DNA of 64,000 nt from Hypholoma sublateritium FD-334 SS-4 (GCA_000827495.1 KN817520.1:946484-1010483), one strand, 5' to 3'; positions 24,726 through 36,409 are shown, numbered from the stretch's first letter. Numbers and translations are program-made. Notes: a model not told the origin generated them from the sequence alone.

Positions 24726-26826
24726 TTACATGTCCCAGTGGCGATTTTTCATATCCTGTACCGTTTGTAAGTAAAGCTCGGAATGGCGCAAGGAATGCGA
24801 GCTTACCAGGGGCAAATGGCTTGAGAGCTAGACAAAAATCACAGATTAGCATATTAGTCATTGGACCAAGGAGTAGAACTTACCACGGGGTCCTGAAAGT
24901 TGATCGTCTCGACTGCAACGGCAACGGGAGCAGACTTTACAGGCTTCTGTGATTGAATATGTCGACCGTTGTTCCCTTTTCCGAACTTTGTGGACCTCTT
25001 CGATTCTTCCGACTTTGTACTTGGTTTGTGTTTTCGTTTACCCGGAATAATGCAGCTAGGTTGATTTTTCAGTAGTCGCGGCTTGAGACGTTTCGCATTA
25101 TAAATTCTCATTTTCTGCTCATAGTCTCGAAATTGATCGTGAAGATCGACCATCGCTTGGTGAATAGTGTGGCTGTAATAGATAGGTTAGCACTATTAAA
25201 AGAGTCTAAAAAAATTGAATTCTTACCATATGTGCATCATTAAATTGTGGAGGACAGGATTAGGATTCTGGCCTGAAGGTGATGTAAGTCAGGGTGGCGT
25301 TGGAAATGAAAACAAGCGAGGCATACGAAGGAAGTTGACGAGAATTTGAGACATAGATACACCGTTCTTTTCCCAAGTCAACTGAGAGTCTTGAGAAGAA
25401 GACAGGCAAATCTGTGATTTAACTCAGTACCTGATTTCCCCCGATGAATTTCAGACTTACAACATCTGCACACTCAAGCTCTTCTGCGTTCGGGGAGGAC
25501 TTGCGACAAGTGAATCCATCGCAGAAATTTGGTACCGGTGAAGAACATTCAACGTTGTGGCCGGGGGAGTCGAGTATATGGTTGTCTTCAAGGTTACTTG
25601 GGATGTTTGTTATAATTGACAAAGGTGTGCTTCTCTTGGTTGCGACACACGGAGGTTGGATGTTGGCTACCGGAGGCGCAATTGGTATTTCGTCGACAGA
25701 TGTTGACTTCAGTGAATCCGTTACGATTACTATACGTGTACGTTAATAGATAGTTCTTGCAACGTGCACATCTCTACTAACTGCCATTTTTCTTTACTAA
25801 AAAGGAGTCATTGAATAAATTGTTGGTTCAGATACGCCAGAGAGAAAACATACCAACTCTTGACCATAGAGTCTTCGAGTGACGGGGGCCTTTACTGATC
25901 CAAGGCACATAGACTTGATTGCACTTGTGATGCTTGAGGTCTACGAAAACTTCAGTTATGTTGTAAAATGTGAGCAGGTTGGTAATTACCGAGAATGGTA
26001 CCAGAGTGACAAGCATCCATTATAGCCGTTAATTTGGCTTTGGGTGGGAGGGGCTTGACAAGGCGTTCGTATAACACCTGGAAATAGGGAAGGATCAGCA
26101 TTTTCCCTGGGATGGAATGCTGCCGCACTAACATCATCTTGGATCGATCCTTCGTCGGACGTGTATATAACTTAAATAAAAAGAACGGCGGGTTAATATG
26201 ACGACGAGATTCGGAATTGTTCCAGGCTTACATTCATCCTTGCCGTCTTCTTCTTCGAGGTTTATGGCCTCTCCTTGACCAGCATGCCCCGCAACTAACG
26301 GTGGACCAGAAGACACTCAGCAAATTTGACAATGTCCAATCGAATAGGCTTACTTACAATGGAAGAAAAATTGATCTCCTGCACGCGCATCACGCACAAG
26401 GTTATCGATTGCTTTCAACTTTTCAATTCAATACACATGAGCGACAGGACCTTTGATGTATTCGAAAATTATCTCACAATGTCATTTTTTGTAGGCTGGA
26501 CGTGTCCATCCTGTTCGTCATCAAGAAGGACAGTGATATTTTCCGGGGCATAGCCGTAGACATCTGAGACGCATTGGTTAAATAAACCAATGCGGGTTTA
26601 GGACGAAGTTCGAAAATATATTCTTACCAACTAAGAGCGCGCGCATCATCTCTACATCCGTGTGGGGACCTTTGAGGGTCTTCTTATCGCAAATTCCAAT
26701 GAGAAGAGCCGCTTTCTTCGGAGACATCGTGTCCGGCATGTGGCATGGCTGGGCACCGCGTGCCACTTGAATAGCGGGCGTGGGGATCGTGGAAGAGCTC
26801 GACTGGAACGGAGAAAAAGAGGCCAT
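24726..26826 (-). CDS. Metacaspase-like cysteine protease, copy A
   Basis: Starts MASFSPFQSSSSTIPTPAIQ and has roughly ten short introns. The p20 part shows KKAALLIGICDKKTLKGPHT, VYGYAPENITVLLDDEQDG, the catalytic-His segment VAGHAGQGEAINLEEEDGKD and the catalytic-Cys segment LTAIMDACHSGTIL. The p10-like part has VVSLSSSQDSQLTW-type sequence (here ICLSSSQDSQLTWEKNGVSM) and NPNPVLHNLMMH. The tail is Lys-rich and ends NFQDP, then MKNRHWDM. Type I metacaspases cut after Arg/Lys, need calcium and act in stress or cell-death responses. The usual SGHGG at the His is AGHAG here. No zinc-finger prodomain is present. A paralogue lies upstream at 28108. Confidence 0.87.
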
Positions 26827-26875
26827 TCTCAAGCAGAGGGAGCAATGCGATAGAGTGTGGAGAACATAGTAGAGA

Positions 26876-26884
26876 TTTTATATA
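26876..26884 (-). promoter_or_regulatory. TATA box of metacaspase copy A
   Basis: TATATAAAA on the minus strand about 50 bp upstream of the start codon at 26826, a usual distance for a fungal core promoter. Confidence 0.45.
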
Positions 26885-27295
26885 CGTGAGGGCAGGAATG
26901 AAAGCGCTGACAGTGAAGGAAACACGATCATTGAAACTGATGATCTGGGGCCTGGCTATATTTTTGGTACTTCTGCGAACGAGGGGAAAGAGCGTTAATT
27001 ATAAACACGTTTGAGTAGGCATCATTTTACGAACCTTATGGGCGCAAAAAGAATTGCGGTGCCAGTATGTACTTGCTGACCTGACGATGTGCATGCGTCT
27101 GCAGCTTGCTAGGAAAGCTTGAGAAAAATTCTCTTGCGAATTGATTTTCAGACACCAGGCTAGAAACGCAGGTTGAACACAAATTTGGCCTAGAGACACA
27201 GATCACAGTACACACAAGCTGGAAACTGAGTTAAAAAACAGAGGACACTGGAAGGGTATGAGGGCGTAGCACACTCAGCGTCGCTGATCCGTCTA

Positions 27296-27604
27296 TTAGG
27301 CAGGCGAAGAATCGTCAAGTGCAGAGACCCAGAGTGAGTCATGACAGGAGAGGATCAGATGATCGTCATCGACACAATCAAGCGCCGCCAGCAGAGGATA
27401 TCTTCTCTTGCCATCTGGGGGAAGATTGATGACAATTATAGGCTCTTGAATCTTGATAGAATTCGCGCTGGGCTTGCCACCTGTGACCTTGGCCAGGAGA
27501 ATACGCCTAAGAGTGGTTGTGTATAGCATACCCAAGCGTGAGTTTCGGAGCCAGGGATTTGTGGGCAAATCCAGGAACTTTGGGTCACAAGCTCATTGTC
27601 GGAA
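27296..27604 (-). CDS. Unassigned open frame of about 100 codons, possible gene fragment
   Basis: Frame reads DPKFLDLPTNPWLRNSRLGM, then SIKIQEPIIVINLPPDGKRR and ends LSCHDSLWVSALDDSSPA. Residue make-up looks protein-like (balanced hydrophobics, few rare runs), but there is no ATG at its upstream end; an upstream stop and no convincing splice partner leave it as an orphan. It may be a terminal exon, a decayed gene or chance. No family recognised. Confidence 0.2.
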
Positions 27605-28107
27605 CAGCCAAGGACAGCCTTTCAAAATTTCCTCAGGCTATGTCTGTGGCACAGTTCAAGGTGTGCGCTGCACGTGAGCGGATATCATTTCGATGATTCC
27701 CGTTGGGCTCAAGCCTCAGGCTGTACATATGTATTTTTGGGAAGTCAACCTTGAGTCAACCACCTAAGTAGCCTGTGAATAGCATCATTTGCGTTTGCCA
27801 CGCCACCGCCCAGCACGGCCCGGGTTGGTCACTGGAAAGGCCCTCCTCCGCGTGGATTGCGCGTGGATGAATAAGTATTGTGAAAGGAAATTACAGGAGA
27901 CTGTGATATGGTGCAGTACATACAACAGGTATTACAAGAATAGAAACAAATGTATGAATGGGTATGAATGCGGTTTACATGTGAATATGAATGTGATGCT
28001 AGTACTTAATAGCTACATGGTGCAAGGGGGGTATTTGGAAAGCGAACGAAAGGAATGATAGAAAGTGAGAGCAACAATAGAAAGTAGAACAAAGCGAAAT
28101 GGCGAAG

Positions 28108-30249
28108 TTACATGTCCCAGGTGCGTATGCGCATATTCTGGAAGTGTAGAATTGAGCCGCATTGTTGCTGCATGCAAATTAAAAATGTGTATTACCTTAG
28201 GCGTAATAGGGAAGTGACTCGAAAGCTGTGAAAAGGATGCGGTGCTCAATATCCAGAGAGCGAGGCAGGGAACGCGGGTGTCGTACCTCTGGGTCCTGGA
28301 AGTTGACGAACTCCAATGACAGCGACTTGAGTTTTCTGGCTTTTGCGGGGCCTGACTGCTGCAGAAACGGCGAGGCCGTACCGCCCACTTGTCGTGCTGC
28401 CTTCTGCGCTGCCTTCTGCTGCTTGCGTATGGCACACTCCTTCTTGTGTTGCCGGGCATCGGGGTGCAATTCGACGTAGAAGTTATGGATTTCGTGGCTA
28501 TGTCGACGTGAGTAGGGTAGCGTGGGCTTGGAAGGAAACAACGAACCTGACGTGTGTCATCATTCGATGGAGGGTTGGGTTGGGGTTTGCGCCTGCCATT
28601 GTCAATGATGATGTCAGTGTTGCGATGGTGCGCTGATAGCTGGACAAGAACGCACGTAGTATTTTCACCAGTTTCTGGGTCATGGACCCACCCTTCCCAT
28701 CCTCCCAGGTTTTTTGCTCATCTCTAGAGGAGGATAGGCATAGCTACACGAAAAAGGATGTTTCCAGATTAAAGTACTGCGGGAGAATGGCGTAGATGGG
28801 ACTAACGACATCGGCGCGGCTCGAAAGAAATTCAGGGATGTCATCTTCGTTGAAGCAGTGTATGGCGTCGCAGAAGCGTGCCTCCGGGGAGGAAATTTGG
28901 TCGATGGGCGACTGGCAGAAGCGTACTTGAGTGTTTATGAGGTGGGGGGTCTCCGTCACGACGGTCAAACAGCGCGTCTTCGGAGGATATATCTTGCTGC
29001 TTTCAACGACGGAGGGCTGCACGCCCACTGGGGATGCAAGGGTGTTGGTAATCGAGGGAAGGAAAGGGTCATTAGAAGAGCGATGGGTAGATCTGCGGGA
29101 TGTCTCAAGCGGGGGCATAATGACTATTTGCATGTTACAGCAGATCAGAAGTAGTCGTCGAGACGAATAAGATAAATTAACTCACTTGCGTTCTGCTTAG
29201 CTGCATTATGTCTGATATCAGAGGTGTTAGGGCTACATAGAAGGGGGACTAACCTATCCTATACCATAGTGTCCGTACCCCGCGCTTGCCACCTTTACTC
29301 GTCCAAGGTACGTATACACGATTGCAAGCATAGTGCTCAAGGTCTAGCGAAGTGTATTAGGTCCGCATGCGCTTGCAAAGCTTGTTGTCACAAACCTAGA
29401 AGAGATCCAGAGTGGCAGGCATCGATCACTGCTCTGAGGGTGCAGCCGGACGGGAGGGGCTTGACGAGATATTCATTCAGAGTCTAGCAACGAAAGTCGA
29501 TTAGAAACAAGCTCATTGATTGGGCATGTTATCCTTACGTCGTCTTTGATCAATTTTCCGTCGCAAGATACGATGTCTGTAGGGCCATTGAACATCATAT
29601 CAACACAGATGGAAAAGGCGTACGTTCGTCTTTTCCATCTTCTTCTTCGGGATTTTTGGTGTCAATTTGGCTTGCGTGGCCTGCAACTAGACGGGCTATA
29701 GCGAGCCGACATGCATGCAAACAATTGACGCTTACAATAGAACAGGAACCTGTCGCCCCGTTCGGCCCCCTTGACCAGATCCTTTATGGCTTGCAGCTGT
29801 ATAAGGGTTCAAGAAAGAGACGGCTTTCGAGAAAGGGATACGCCTACAATGCGCTCCTGTGTGGGCTGGGTGTCTTCTTGCTTGCCATCATCAAGGAGCT
29901 TGGTGATTTCGCCGTGGGTATAGCCGTACAGATCTGGAGGAGCGGTTGAGTACATTTGACAGAACCTACTACAGAGGGAACACTGACCGATGAGGAGATC
30001 AGACATGGCTTTGACGTCGTTGTGTGGGCCTTTGAGCCTGCGGTCTTTCTTTTTTCCGGACGAGTCCCCCGAACCACAAATACCAATGAGAAGGGCCTTT
30101 TTCTTGGCTAAAGTCGGCGTAAGGCGAGGAGCGATTAGGTGTGCAAGGGAGCAGATGCTCTCAAGTCGAGTGTGGCGACGATGGATGCAAAGGCGGAAGA
30201 TATGGACTCGAAACTTGAAGATGAGCCCTAGCATATATATCGTAGGCAT
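28108..30249 (-). CDS. Metacaspase-like cysteine protease, copy B
   Basis: Spliced blocks follow copy A: LAKKKALLIGICGSGDSSGK, DLYGYTHGEITKLLDDGKQE, AGHASQIDTKNPEEEDGKDE (catalytic His), LRAVIDACHSGSLLDLEHYA (catalytic Cys), CLSSSRDEQKTWEDGKGGSM, ANPNPTLHRMMTH, then a Lys/Gln/Ala-rich tail with LEFVNFQDPE and a last exon ending NMRIRTWDM. Same strand as copy A and head-to-tail with it, so a tandem duplication is likely. The start is uncertain: the only in-frame ATGs before the caspase core are at 30249 and 30234, about 50 codons upstream and inside a TATA-like cgATATATATg. The mature start may differ. Confidence 0.82.
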
Positions 30250-30822
30250 ATTGGCGACGCGGGGATGAGACTGCAGGCGTGCCTGGCTTTAAGCAGTGGG
30301 AGATAGGCGTGCCAATCTCGGGGCGGTGCCGCGAGCACTGCAAATGCAGCAATGACGTCTACACAAGCAGCAGAGTACAAGGCATTCCAGAATGTCAGGA
30401 GCCCAGATTCCGAGTATCTTAGCATCATGTCGGAGCCCGGATATCGGGGTGATTAACATCCGCGAATAGGACGACAGTCTGCGGGGAAATCGTGATAGAC
30501 CACGATTTCCTCTCATGACAGTCTCATTGATGGATGGAAACGGAGAAAGACCGCGATGCGCGCGCTGCCATTCCTCCGGGCGGCAGGCACTAATGATACC
30601 CTGTGTTGGGGAACAGGGTTTTCGGATTGCGAAAAGCCATACTTTGGGCGGTACCCTAGCGACGCTTTCGTTGCTAGCGAGTAGAAAGATCAGATAGCGG
30701 TGCTGAACCCTGGTGTGGGGAGTCTGTAGGAGTCTGTACATAGGTTGGTGTTTCGCACAGTCAGGGTAAAAGCTACAAACCGGTGATTGGCTGTGTGTAT
30801 TCCTTATTGGTTCGAGTTGGTC
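30250..30822. other. Intergenic, 573 bp, between divergent metacaspase B and the repeat protein
   Basis: Base composition changes across this gap from near-even to GC-rich. It carries a perfect 10-bp hairpin (30485-30510). No gene recognised; the longer frames on the minus strand that cross into 31.6 kb are antisense to the plus-strand gene. Confidence 0.4.
30485..30510. repeat. Perfect inverted repeat, 10-bp arms, 6-bp loop
   Basis: Arms ggaaatcgtg and cacgatttcc around atagac. It could be a dyad protein-binding site in the divergent promoter region or chance. Confidence 0.5.
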
Positions 30823-33094
30823 ATGGACGCCGATGAGCCTCCCTCCCCAGAACACACTCCCGACCACACCACGACGCCCTCCTTTTCCGGCGTCGATGCC
30901 AACAGCAGTTTTCGCTCCAACCGCCGCTCCAGAGCGAGCCGCACCTCCGAGCGCGAGTCGCTCGAGGAGGAGATCCGGCGCACCGTCAAGGGCCTGCGCG
31001 CACAGGCCGACGCTGAGCGCCGCCGCGCGGACGCCGCGGAGCGCAAGGTGCGCGAGGTCACCGCCCACCTGCAGGCCGTGAACGACGCCCGCCTCGAGGC
31101 CCTGCGCGACGCGGGCCGCGCGAAGGAGGAGCTGAGGTACGTCGCCGCGCCGCCCCCGCCGCTGAGCGCTGAGCGCCCCCAGGCTGTACAAGATCCAGCT
31201 CGACACCGCGCAGAAGGAGATATACCGCGCGCAGGAGGTCATCGGCACCGTCGACCGCCAGCGCCACGACGCGGAGAAGGACGCGGCGCGGAGCCGCACG
31301 CGCGCGCGCCAGCTGCACGAGGCGATCCTGGTGCAGACGGCGCGCGAGGAGGCGTACCGCCTGGGCATGCAGGAGGGGCTCGACCGCGGGCGCGCGATTG
31401 GGCACGTCGAACCTCCAATGTCGGCCGGGGAGGAGGACGAGGAGTACACGGACGACGGCCTGAGCGAGGGGGGGTCGTACCGCGACCCGCCGCGGCGCCA
31501 GCGCTCGATCATGGCGCCCAGCGGCCATTCCCGCGCGGACTCGCGCTCGCAGGCGGCGCCGACGGCGCTCCCTGTTCCGCCCCCGGCCGACGTCCTGCCT
31601 GTGAACCCGCCGAGCAACTATGCCCCCAGCGTGCGGGCACCGAGTGTGCGCCCAGAGAGCATGCGGGGGCGCAGTCCGAACACATCGCATGCGCCCCAGA
31701 GCAACTACGCAACGAGCGCGCGCGGCCCCAGCCCGAACCCGTCGATGACGCGCCCGCCGAGCAACTATGGGCCGAGTATCCGCGGCCCCAGCCCGAATCC
31801 TTCGAACGCCCGCCCGCCCAGTAATTATGCGCCCAGCATGCGCACTGCGAGCCCGAACCCGTCGATGATCCGCCCGTCGAGCACCTACGCCCCGAGCATG
31901 CGCGGACCCAGTCCAAACCCATCGAACGCCCGCCCGCCGAGCACCTACGCACCAAGCATGCGGGCGGCCAGTCCAAACCCTTCGAACGCCCGCCCGTCGA
32001 GCAACTACGCCCCAAGCATGCGCGCAGCGAGCCCTGGTCCCTCGTACTCGCGCGCACCAAGCACGCACGCCCCAAGCATCCGCGCCCCGAGCGTCTCCGA
32101 GGGCACGGGCATGCGGCGCCCCTCGAGCGTACTCAGCTTCGCGCCGACGCCGCACCACCCAACGGTGGCCGTGCCGCCGGACAACCTCATCCCGACTCTC
32201 GACACAGACCTGCGCATCCGGCTGCCGCCGCCGCACGAGTTCATGGCGCGCACGCCCGAGCGCGCGCCGTCGCCCGCGCTGCCGGCCGGCGCGGCGTCCG
32301 AGTCGAGCGTGACGAGCCAGGAGCCGCTGCCCGTGCCCCTACGCACGGCGGCGCCGGGGCGCGCGGGGCGCCACCGCCGCGGGTCGTCCGCGGGCTCGGG
32401 CTCGTCGACGCTGTCGACGCTCGAGCTGTTCAGCAACCCGTATGCGGCGGGGATGCGCACGCCGATGAGCGCGATCGAGGAGGTGAGCAGCCAGGCGAGC
32501 CCGGCGCACTATGAGGGGCACCATGGACGGTCGTTTGTGAGTGGCTTGTGATATGTTTTGGGTGGGTGCTGATGAGCTGGGCAGAGCGAGAACTCGGCGG
32601 GACGCCATGCGACGCCGTCCGTGCGCGGCGAGGACAGGCCGCCGTCGCGCTCGAGCTACGCAGGCTCGTGGATGCACCCCGCTGCGCCGGCGGTGGCGCC
32701 CGCGGACGACCGCCGCTCGCAGCGCAGCTACAACAGCGACGCGCCGCACATCGACATCCAGCCGCCGGTGAGTGCGCCGCACTCTCGCCTGCGTCCGCGG
32801 ACTGATGTCGGAGCGCCACAGTCGCTCTCGGAGTCCCAGCGCGGCGCGAGCCCGGCGCCGTCGTCGCAGCGCGGGATGCCGGGGTATTACCAACAGTCGC
32901 CCGTGGGGGGCCCGCCGGTGGTGCCTGTCGAGCCGCTGCGCTACGACCGCGAGCCGCGGCACCCGGCGCTGCAGGGCCAGGCGCGGCGCGCGGCGTACGA
33001 CGACGACGCGGTGTCGTCGGCGCTGACGGCGGACACGCTGACGACGCCGCCGCACATGAACCGCCCGATAATGGAGGGCGGGCGCGGGTGGTGA
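30823..33094 (+). CDS. Coiled-coil protein with 20-residue Pro/Ser/Asn repeats, unrecognised
   Basis: Four exons (30823-31136, 31183-32536, 32585-32767, 32822-33094) give 707 aa; the last intron (54 nt) is in frame, so its retention would add 18 residues without a stop. Residues ~40-165 form a long charged coiled coil (EREDSLEEE-type heptads, many Arg/Glu/Ala). Residues ~250-415 hold about eight copies of a repeat near PSNYAPSMRAASPNPSNARP. The rest is Ser/Pro/Arg-rich and probably disordered, full of RSxS/T-type phosphosites. I do not recognise a family. The layout suggests a scaffold or cytoskeleton-linked protein, but that is guesswork. Confidence 0.72.
31610..32095 (+). repeat. Coding minisatellite, 60-bp unit, about eight copies
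   Basis: Units repeat every 60 bp exactly (compare 31741, 31801, 31861, 31921, 31981), encoding a 20-residue unit around PSNYAPSMR..SPNPSNARP. Outer copies have diverged (PSVRAPSVRPESMRG at the left; APSTHAPSIRAPS at the right), while inner copies are close to identical, as expected from unequal exchange. Confidence 0.85.
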
Positions 33095-33278
33095 GGCGGT
33101 GTGTGCCATGGCGGCGCTTATCTTCGGATGGCACTTATCTAGAGGCGTCCTTGGGTGGGGCGAGTACAGTGGAGCGAGTACAAGAAGGCTTCTACATTTA
33201 CGACTGTACTAGTATAGACAGAAGCTGTACAATTGCTGCGTAGATAACAAAAGGAACGTGTACGTGGATGATCATCGA

Positions 33279-34549
33279 TCAGCGGTCTCGCCGCCTGTCG
33301 TAGCTCGACGACTCGCGCCGGGACGCGGGGCGCTCGTCGTCTCTGCGGCGCTCGCGGTCGTCGTCCCTGCGGCGGGTGTCGCGCTGGTCGTCGTAGCGCC
33401 GCCGCTCGCGGTCCTCCGTGCGCCGGCGGTCCATGTCGTCGCCCCGGCGCGCGGAGCCACCGTTTGACTCGCGCTCGCGGGCGTAAGGCGACGCACGGCG
33501 GGACGAGGCGGCCGAGCGGCGGGGCGAGCGCGAGCGCGAGCGACGGCCGGCAGGCGACGCAGTGCCCGACGGCGCCCGCTCCTGCTTGACGATGGGGACA
33601 TAGCGCCGCTCGGGGCGCCCCGCGCCCTTGCGTTTCTTCGAGCCGTCGTCGTACACCTCCTGCTCCTTCGCGCCGATGCCGAGCAGCGCGGGGCGCGCGG
33701 CGGGGAGGTACGGCTCGACGAGCCCGCGCCCGGGCTTGCGCGTCGCGGCGGTGCCCTCTTTCCACCCCATCCCGCGGAGGAGCGCGGCGCCGAACTGCGC
33801 CACGGGCACGCGCGCGTAGTCCGCGGGGGTCGCGGCGTCCGGGAGGTCGGCGACGTCCTGCCGCAGGGCGTCGGTCTCGGAGACGGGCGCGATGGCGAGC
33901 GCAGGGCCGGTGTGGGGCGCGGGCTCGCCGGCGGCCTCGGCGAGGACGGCGAGGAGGGCGGCTTCGTCTTCGGAGGGCATGGGGACGTCGGCATCGGCGG
34001 CGGGGGCGGGCGAGCGCGGGGACGACGGGGCAGAGGCGGGGCGCGGGGCGCGGACTTGCAGCCCGGAGAGAACGGGGCCTGCGTTGATCGCGTCGCGCGT
34101 GCCGAGCCCGCCGACGGAGCCGTCGGCGCCGGTGGCGGCGGCGGCGGAGGGGGGCACGTACGCGGGCTGCCCGCGGCGGCGGCGCGCGAGGGCGCGCCAG
34201 TCCTTGTTGCGCAGCGGCGCGATGACGAGCGGGGTGCTCGCGGGGCGTTTGGGGCCGGCGCTGCTCAAGGGCTGCTGTGAGTTGAGACGACTGCGGGGTG
34301 GTGCAGGGGGGGCACGCACCGCTGGACGCCGAAGCGGTCGAAGCCCGTGACGAGCTCGTCGGCGGCGGGGCTCTCGGCGCCGCTCGAGTCGTCGTCGTCG
34401 TCGTTGGCGGCGGTGGTGGGCGGGGTGCTGCGGGCGAGGGGGCTGGGGATGGCGGGGGTCTTGAAGGCGGCGGCGTCGGCGGCGGGGGTGGCGGAGGCGG
34501 CGCGCGAGACGGGCGTCGGCCTGCGGATGGTGAACGAGACGTTCGACAT
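33279..34549 (-). CDS. SPP2: Pre-mRNA splicing factor SPP2 (G-patch protein)
   Basis: Two exons; the start is at 34549 (MSNVSFTIRRPTPVSRAAS). The N-terminal half is disordered and includes LVTGFDRFGVQR and PLVIAPLRNKDWRALARRRR. The Spp2/G-patch block reads DYARVPVAQFGAALLRGMGW, then EPYLPAARPALLGIGAKEQE, the hallmark of the SPP2/GPKOW family. The C-terminus is a long Arg/Asp/Ser-rich RS-like tail. In yeast, Spp2 binds the Prp2 helicase through the G-patch and activates it before the first splicing step. The intron most likely ends at cccttgag so that the frame continues into SAGPKRPAS. Start codons of SPP2 and the next gene are 81 bp apart. Confidence 0.9.
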
Positions 34550-34630
34550 GGCGGTGCGGAGCAGAGTCACTTTCGCACGTGATCCGCACTTTTTCTCTCT
34601 TCCCCCACGACCCACACGCCCGTCGCCGAC

Positions 34631-36409
34631 ATGAGCCTGACGCAACCGCCGCTCCCGGAAACGCCGCCCTTCCTCGCCTGGTTCCAGGCGCACGGCGGGC
34701 AGATCGACCTGGCGGCCATCGACATCGTCGCCTTCCCCGCGGCGGAGGGCGGCCGCGGCGTCGTCGCGCGCGTCGACATCCCCGAGGGGCAGGCGGTGTT
34801 CGCCGTCCCCCGCGCGCTCGTCCTGTCCACGCGCACCAGCGCCCTGCGCGCGCGCTTCGGCGTGAAGGAGTGGGCCGCGGCGCGCCTGCACGAGGGGTGG
34901 AGCGGGCTGATCCTGTGCATGATGTGGGAGGAGGCGCGCGGGGGTGCGTCGGAGTGGGCTGGGTATTTCGGTGCGCGCTGTGTTGGGGATTGTGGTTCTA
35001 GGCTGACGTAGTGCAGAGATCCTGCCGACGAAGTTCGACACGCCGATGTTCTGGGACGCCGCGGACCTCGCTGAGCTGCAGGGCACCGCCGTGGTAGGTG
35101 CGTCGCCCCCTTACCTGATTTTGCGCCATTCTCACACGCGCTGCAGACAAGCTCGGGCGCGAGCAGGCGGAGAAGGACTACGCCGAAAAGGTGCGGCCTG
35201 CGATAGAGGTGCGTGCCTTCAAAAATGTTTTTGGGGGTAGGGTTGATGGTGGGTGCAGAGCCGCCCGGACTTGTTCGACCCGGCGGAGGTGGAGGCAAGG
35301 TATTCGCTTGCGGTGTATCATTTGCAGGGGAGCCGCATTTTGTCGCGGAGCTTTACGCTGCAGAAGGACGCTGACGAGGACGAGGACGAGGACGCGGGGG
35401 CGGGCGATACGAGCGTGGGGAGCGCGATGGACGTCGAGGCTGATGCGCCTGCGCCTGCGGAGGAGGCGCACGGCGAGCACGACGAGGACGAGGAAGGAAG
35501 CGAGGACAGCGACGAGGAGGAGGACGCGGTCGTCGTCGCGATGGTCCCGCTCGCGGACATGCTCAACGCGCGGTACCAGTCCGAGAACGTGCGTCTCCTC
35601 CTGCGTCTCATTTTTACTACGCTAACCACACGCACAGGTGAAGCTCTTTTACGAGCCCGAGTGCCTCAAGATGATCGCGACGAAGCCGATCAAGGCCGGC
35701 GAGCAGATCGTGCGTCCTTCTCCCTCAGGCTGAGCGCCGACTGACGTCAGGCGCAGTGGAACACGTACCAGGACCTGCCGAACAGCGAGCTGCTGCGCGG
35801 GTTCGGGCACGTCGACTGGCTGCCGCTGCCCGGCGGCGGGCACGGGAACCCGGGCGACGTCGCGGAGATGCGCGCGGACGTGCTGGTAAAAGCGGGCGCG
35901 GCGCCGGCGGACGTGGAGGCGCGCATTGACTGGTGGCTCGAGGAGGGCGGGGACGAGTACGTGTGGGCGCATGTACCCGAGATGATGACTGATAAATTTA
36001 CAGTGTGTTTGTGCTCGAGCTGCAGGAAGACGGCACGGCGGAGCTCCCGGAGGACCTGCTCGCGTTCACGCAGCTGCTGGCGGACGACACGGCGTGGGCG
36101 CGCGCGCGCGACAAGGGGCGCATGCCGAAGCCCGTGGCCAGTGCGCCGGCGCTGCGCGTGCTGCACGCGGCGCTCGGGGCGCGGCTTGGTGCGTACGCGA
36201 CGACGCTCGCGGAGGACACGGCGCGCGCAGCGGCGGGGATGGGGGAGATGCGCACGAACGCGCGGCATGCGCTTGTTGTGCGGATGGGCGAGAAGCGCGT
36301 GCTGGAGGCGCACCGCACGAGGGTGGGCGCGCTGCTTAGCGCGCTGGAGGGGGGTGGGAAGCGCAAGGCGGAGGCGCAGGCGGGGGGCGGGAAGCGCGGG
36401 CGTAGATAG
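34631..36409 (+). CDS. RKM4: SET-domain protein lysine methyltransferase (RKM4/SETD6 type)
   Basis: Seven exons (34631-34970, 35017-35097, 35147-35208, 35259-35588, 35638-35709, 35757-35956, 36004-36409) give 496 aa. SET features are AAEGGRGVVARVDIPEGQAV at the start, an inserted region, then AMVPLADMLNARY, KPIKAGEQIWNTYQDLPNSE with the cofactor-binding Asn and Tyr, and LLRGFGHVDW. The Rubis-subs-type C-terminal helices end in a basic KRGRR. An acidic insert of ~75 residues (DADEDEDEDAG...) sits inside the SET domain, as in fungal RKM4. Yeast Rkm4 monomethylates ribosomal protein Rpl42. Transcribed away from SPP2. Confidence 0.9.

Larger units (their letters stand above)
26827..28107. other. 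About 1.3 kb between the metacaspase copies
   Basis: Holds the copy A promoter and the copy B 3' end. The only notable coding potential is the minus-strand frame at 27296-27604, listed separately. No third caspase-like fragment is visible, so the duplication appears to be two copies only. Confidence 0.4.

Noticed and set aside
20982..30249. Amidohydrolase plus metacaspases as a gene cluster or defence island
   Set aside because: The genes differ in strand and function, and no transporter, regulator or NLR-like gene is next to them. The metacaspase pair is explained by simple tandem duplication.
31058..32236. 392-codon minus-strand frame, and other long frames across 30.3-33.1 kb on both strands
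   Set aside because: Antisense or shifted shadows of the GC-rich repeat protein gene. The plus-strand frame has clean splice sites and the total length fits; the shadows are Arg/Ala/His-rich repeats.
32339..34589. Several overlapping Arg/Ala/Pro-rich frames on both strands
   Set aside because: They are other frames of the repeat protein and SPP2 in GC-rich DNA and lack any recognisable domain.
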